From DASXTB01 sp036505615 (lineage in GTDB: Bacteria > Acidobacteriota > UBA6911 > JACQSX01), in the NCBI GenBank assembly GCA_036505615.1, contig DASXTB010000298.1, positions 1-15,316 of the forward strand: a DNA stretch of 15,316 bases, in the 5' to 3' direction. Shown in pieces: positions 13,375 through 15,316 of this stretch. The notes below the pieces were generated by a model. It made no database searches and was not told the origin of the DNA. It worked only from the letters and a program-made list of their open reading frames with translations. Position 1 is the first letter of the stretch. Every line of letters begins with the position of its first letter. A program made the translations under genes and the position numbers.

Positions 13375-13431
13375 GGAATGCCGATTTCGGATTGTGAATT
13401 TTCTCGATTGCGGAATGCGGATTGCCGAATG
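13375..13431. repeat. Heptamer array E-left, 8 units
   Basis: GGAATGC, CGATTTC, GGATTGT and GAATTTT (13375-13402), a one-base slip, then TCGATTG, CGGAATG, CGGATTG and CCGAATG (13404-13431). It begins 15 bp after the stop of the secreted protein gene. The inverted-type partner words are at 13496-13547. Confidence 0.8.
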
Positions 13432-13495
13432 CCAGAGAAGTAACGGTATCAGAGTAGACCGATGCCGGAAGAAAACTAACGGTCGGCAGTTCCAC

Positions 13496-13547
13496 AGACT
13501 ACGGACAACTGACAACGGACGATTTCTTGATTCGCAATTCTTAGCGA
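13496..13547. repeat. Heptamer array E-right at the end of the RHS remnant
   Basis: AGACTAC, GGACAAC, TGACAAC and GGACGAT in register (13496-13523), followed by looser 7-bp words such as TGATTCG and CAATTCT. On the minus strand the RHS reading frame (FGNRIAKN) runs straight into these words and stops resembling RHS at about 13540. The 64-bp segment 13432-13495 between the two arrays shows no recognisable content. Confidence 0.75.
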
Positions 13548-14216
13548 TCCGATTTCCGAAAGTATCATACTGAAAAGTCGCAGCGATTCCAGGGGCGGTC
13601 AGCGACGCGAGCTGTTTAGGGGCATCCCACTTGTAGGTGCTCGTTCCATCACTGACCACGTTTCCGTTGGAGTCATAAGCAAGACTGGTGCGCCGATCTG
13701 CGATGTCATAGCTCAGGCTTACGCTGAAGCTTCCCTGCGTGATGCCAGTCAAGCGATTCGCATTGTCGTATGTGTAGGAGATGGCTGTCTGGCCTGCGAT
13801 GGTCATGCTCGTTCGGCGGTTGGCGGCATCGAACGCGTAACTCACGGTACCCTGACTCTTAGCTTTCGAGGTAAGGCGATCCAAGTTGTCGTAAGTGAGG
13901 GGGTCGACGTTCCGGCCAGCGAATCAACCACTTGGGTCAAACGATTGCCGGCGTCCTAGGTGTAGTTATTCGTACTTTCGTAGGTCGTCGTTTGGCCGTT
14001 CATTACCTCGCCGAATCCCGCAAATGTTCTTCTGTTCAGGCTGTCATAGGTAAACCTGGTTACCTTCCCTCTGCGGTCGGTCAACTTCGTTAGGTTCCCA
14101 CGTCCATCGTATTCATAGGACTCCGCAGCCAAAAGCGGATCACTTCGAGTCGTGCCGCGGTCCATGTTGTCGTATGCGTATTGAGTAACACCGCCGCGCG
14201 AGTCTGCTACGCCCAA
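13540..14216 (-). pseudogene. Orphan RHS/YD-repeat remnant, broken
   Basis: About 225 residues of RHS core can be read across frames. YD motifs include QYAYDNMDR, SYEYDGRGNLTKLTDRRG, RFTYDSLNRR, SYTYDNANRLTGI, SLSYDIADRR and FQYDTFGNRIAK. The segment has no start. It begins abruptly at about 14216 just after a terminator-like hairpin and ends at about 13540 in a heptamer array. An in-frame TAG follows NNYT, where a TGG codon would keep the frame (NNYTWDAGNRLTQ). A missing base in the G-run at 13899-13903 shifts the frame before YDNLDRLTS. RHS repeats build a shell around C-terminal toxins. A displaced core segment behind an immunity gene is a common relic of tip replacement. Confidence 0.88.
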
Positions 14217-14219
14217 GGC

Positions 14220-14260
14220 AAAAAGCACGGGGGCCGCACCAAAAACCCGGCGCGGCCCCT
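14220..14260 (-). terminator. Rho-independent-like terminator after the immunity gene
   Basis: An 8-bp GC stem (14231-14238 with 14253-14260, GGGGCCGC against GCGGCCCC) with a 14-nt loop is followed on the minus strand, after a few bases, by six T residues (14220-14225). It lies about 50 nt past the restored stop codon of the immunity gene, which suits that gene. Confidence 0.55.
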
Positions 14261-14308
14261 TGCACAAGATCGGCAGCTAAGGAAAAAAACCGATTCGAAC
14301 AGGAACGG

Positions 14309-14625
14309 CTATTTCATGCGCTCTAGTACGTTCACGATGCAGCCCGAGTGCTTGTTAATCCACACGGCGTAACCGCCGCCTGTGCTAAGTATGCGGTTCC
14401 CAGGGCCCTGTACTTGGACAATCCAGTGTCCTCGTAGGAGCCATCGACACTCAGTGGGAGCGGCGCGTTCACACGCTCTTGGCTGTACTGTGCGACGAGG
14501 ACGGCCTCTGCGATAACCTTGGCGGTCTTCTCGTCGGGCACGTAATCTCGGTGTTTCTTACGAGTTTGTCCTCCGGCGGCGAGCGCACCAACTAGCAACA
14601 ACACGGTAGCCCATATCCGAAACAT
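14309..14625 (-). pseudogene. NTF2-fold immunity protein gene, frameshifted
   Basis: The start is the ATG at 14625 (MFRIWATVLLLVG), because AGGAGG lies nine bases upstream; the frame also runs up to 14643. A signal-like hydrophobic N-terminus is followed by YVPDEKTAKVIAEAVLVAQY, the hallmark opening of NTF2-fold immunity proteins of polymorphic-toxin systems. After DGSYEDTG the frame is lost. In the adjacent frame the family's ending reads clearly: IVQVQGPGNR, then GGGYAVWINKHSGCIVNV and a TAG at 14309-14311. One missing base near 14418-14424 (EDT, then W/G-IVQ) explains it. Restored length would be about 105 residues. It follows the DUF4329-like tip by 100 nt, the expected toxin-immunity order. 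The break is either real decay or a sequencing error. Confidence 0.8.
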
Positions 14626-14725
14626 TCTGAGATTCCTCCTCATCGCTGTTCAGGCGTTAGCATCCGCAATTTCGCCCTGTCAAAACGATCACCTGACCGC
14701 CGAGTGGATGGCCAGGGATCGGAAT

Positions 14726-15045
14726 TTATTCCTGGGTGGTTCCCTGTGGCGTACCAAGAAAGCCGGGGGCGCCCAGCCCATCGATTGTATCTTTGTCGCC
14801 AGGCACAGAAGACGAAAAGACCTCGTTGCCATCATGGTGCCAGTTGTAACCAGGAGCGCCTGGCTGCGGATTGCCAAGATTGAGGGGGGTAATACGCTCC
14901 ATGCGTGTGGTAAACGCCTGCCATTACTCCGCCTGGTGGGATTGGGTTGAATCTTGCGCCTGGGACACCAAGCGGTCCACCCGCAGCAGGTGCGACGTAA
15001 GGTCCCATCGGGATTCTGGTACATCCATCCTGCAAACTCCCGGCC
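14726..15045 (-). pseudogene. DUF4329-like toxin tip of an RHS protein, frameshifted
   Basis: Three frames together give one domain. GREFAGWMYQNPDGT (from 15045) is followed by YVAPAAGG, VMAGVYHTHGAYYP, then LGNPQPGAPGYNWHHDGNEVFSSSVPGDKD and GLGAPGFLGTPQG, ending at TAA 14726-14728. This is the DUF4329 pattern found at the C-terminus of RHS toxins. Its HTHG plus a downstream serine/aspartate recalls a JAMM-type metal site. Two single-base insertions explain the shifts, one at the AA of 14999-15000 and one in the G-run 14883-14888. No RHS core is joined upstream, so the tip is orphaned. The immunity gene follows on the same strand. Confidence 0.75.
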
Positions 15046-15067
15046 GTTGCGAAAAGCCGGAGTCCGA

Positions 15068-15101
15068 AATGCCCAACTCAATGCAATGCCCAACTCAATG
15101 C
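15068..15101. repeat. Perfect 17-bp tandem duplication
   Basis: AATGCCCAACTCAATGC occurs twice head to tail (15068-15084 and 15085-15101). Seventeen is not a multiple of three, so the duplication itself shifts frame just upstream of the DUF4329-like tip. Confidence 0.9.
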
Positions 15102-15158
15102 CTGTCACATTGTTATCCTGCAAATAGCGGCTGACAAAGATTTCTTTTCTCAGTCTGG

Positions 15159-15316
15159 ATGTTTTTCCTCCCAATCGATCAGTATTTTGTCGCAAATTTC
15201 GACATTGGCCAGTTATGTCTTCTGACGGGCGGATACAAGTTCTTAACGGTCACCTGTCAGGATGGCATGGAAATGTCTCAGTGCGATGAAAAGATGCCGG
15301 ATCCAATCTGCCAGTC
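15159..15316 (+). CDS. Possible partial ORF running off the window
   Basis: An ATG at 15159 opens 52 codons to the window end, with cysteine-containing sequence (LCLLTGGYKF, TVTCQDGMEM, SQCDEKM). The frame is open from 15135. No ribosome-binding site is seen and no family is recognised. It could be chance on the strand opposite the decayed toxin locus; the sequence beyond 15316 would decide. Confidence 0.2.
   Translation, partial: MFFLPIDQYFVANFDIGQLCLLTGGYKFLTVTCQDGMEMSQCDEKMPDPICQ

Overview
This looks like a chromosomal window from a soil-type, GC-balanced Gram-negative bacterium, most plausibly an acidobacterium. That call is an inference from gene style: secreted hypothetical proteins, a 4-hydroxybenzoyl-CoA-reductase-like operon, many short interspersed palindromic motifs, and an RHS/immunity remnant. 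No rRNA, tRNA, CRISPR or phage genes were seen, and no sequence search was run.

Layout. 1-878: a hairpin, then a periplasmic BON-domain protein (minus strand). 1162-3312: biosynthetic arginine decarboxylase SpeA (plus). 3306-3850: two inverted arrays of 7-bp repeats enclosing a 58-residue minus-strand ORF that resembles the C-terminal half of 23S-rRNA-intervening-sequence (S23/Avd-like) four-helix-bundle proteins. 3895-4257: a degenerate receiver-like protein (plus). 4407-9610 (minus): a tetR-hcrC-hcrA-hcrB-like operon for a molybdenum hydroxylase. The regulator overlaps the 2Fe-2S subunit gene, the molybdopterin subunit follows 16 nt later, and the FAD subunit is separated from it by a 542-bp insertion of repeats. 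9656-10074: a nested imperfect palindrome of about 420 bp. 10081-12080 (minus): a transglutaminase-like protein, a secreted degenerate HNH-like protein and a dienelactone hydrolase. 12139-12319: a REP-like unit and an 18-bp palindrome. 12352-13359 (plus): a secreted DUF4412-like protein. 13375-15101: more heptamer arrays, then a decayed polymorphic-toxin locus on the minus strand (DUF4329-like tip, NTF2-fold immunity gene, orphan RHS repeats), each piece broken.

How it fits together. The metabolic genes are ordinary. HcrA/B/C-like subunits would form one Mo/FAD/Fe-S enzyme, controlled by the co-transcribed TetR protein. SpeA makes agmatine for polyamines.

The striking feature is between the genes. 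At least six loci carry arrays of 7-bp units, usually as inverted pairs. Their words differ from locus to locus, but their architecture is the same. The arrays repeatedly touch gene ends: several stop codons lie inside a repeat unit, one array has extended the hcrC-like protein by about 30 residues, and one sits where the hcrB ribosome-binding site should be. They resemble the heptanucleotide STRR sequences known in cyanobacteria. One pair encloses the S23-like ORF, so these may be traces of a poorly described dispersed element family. That last step is inference.
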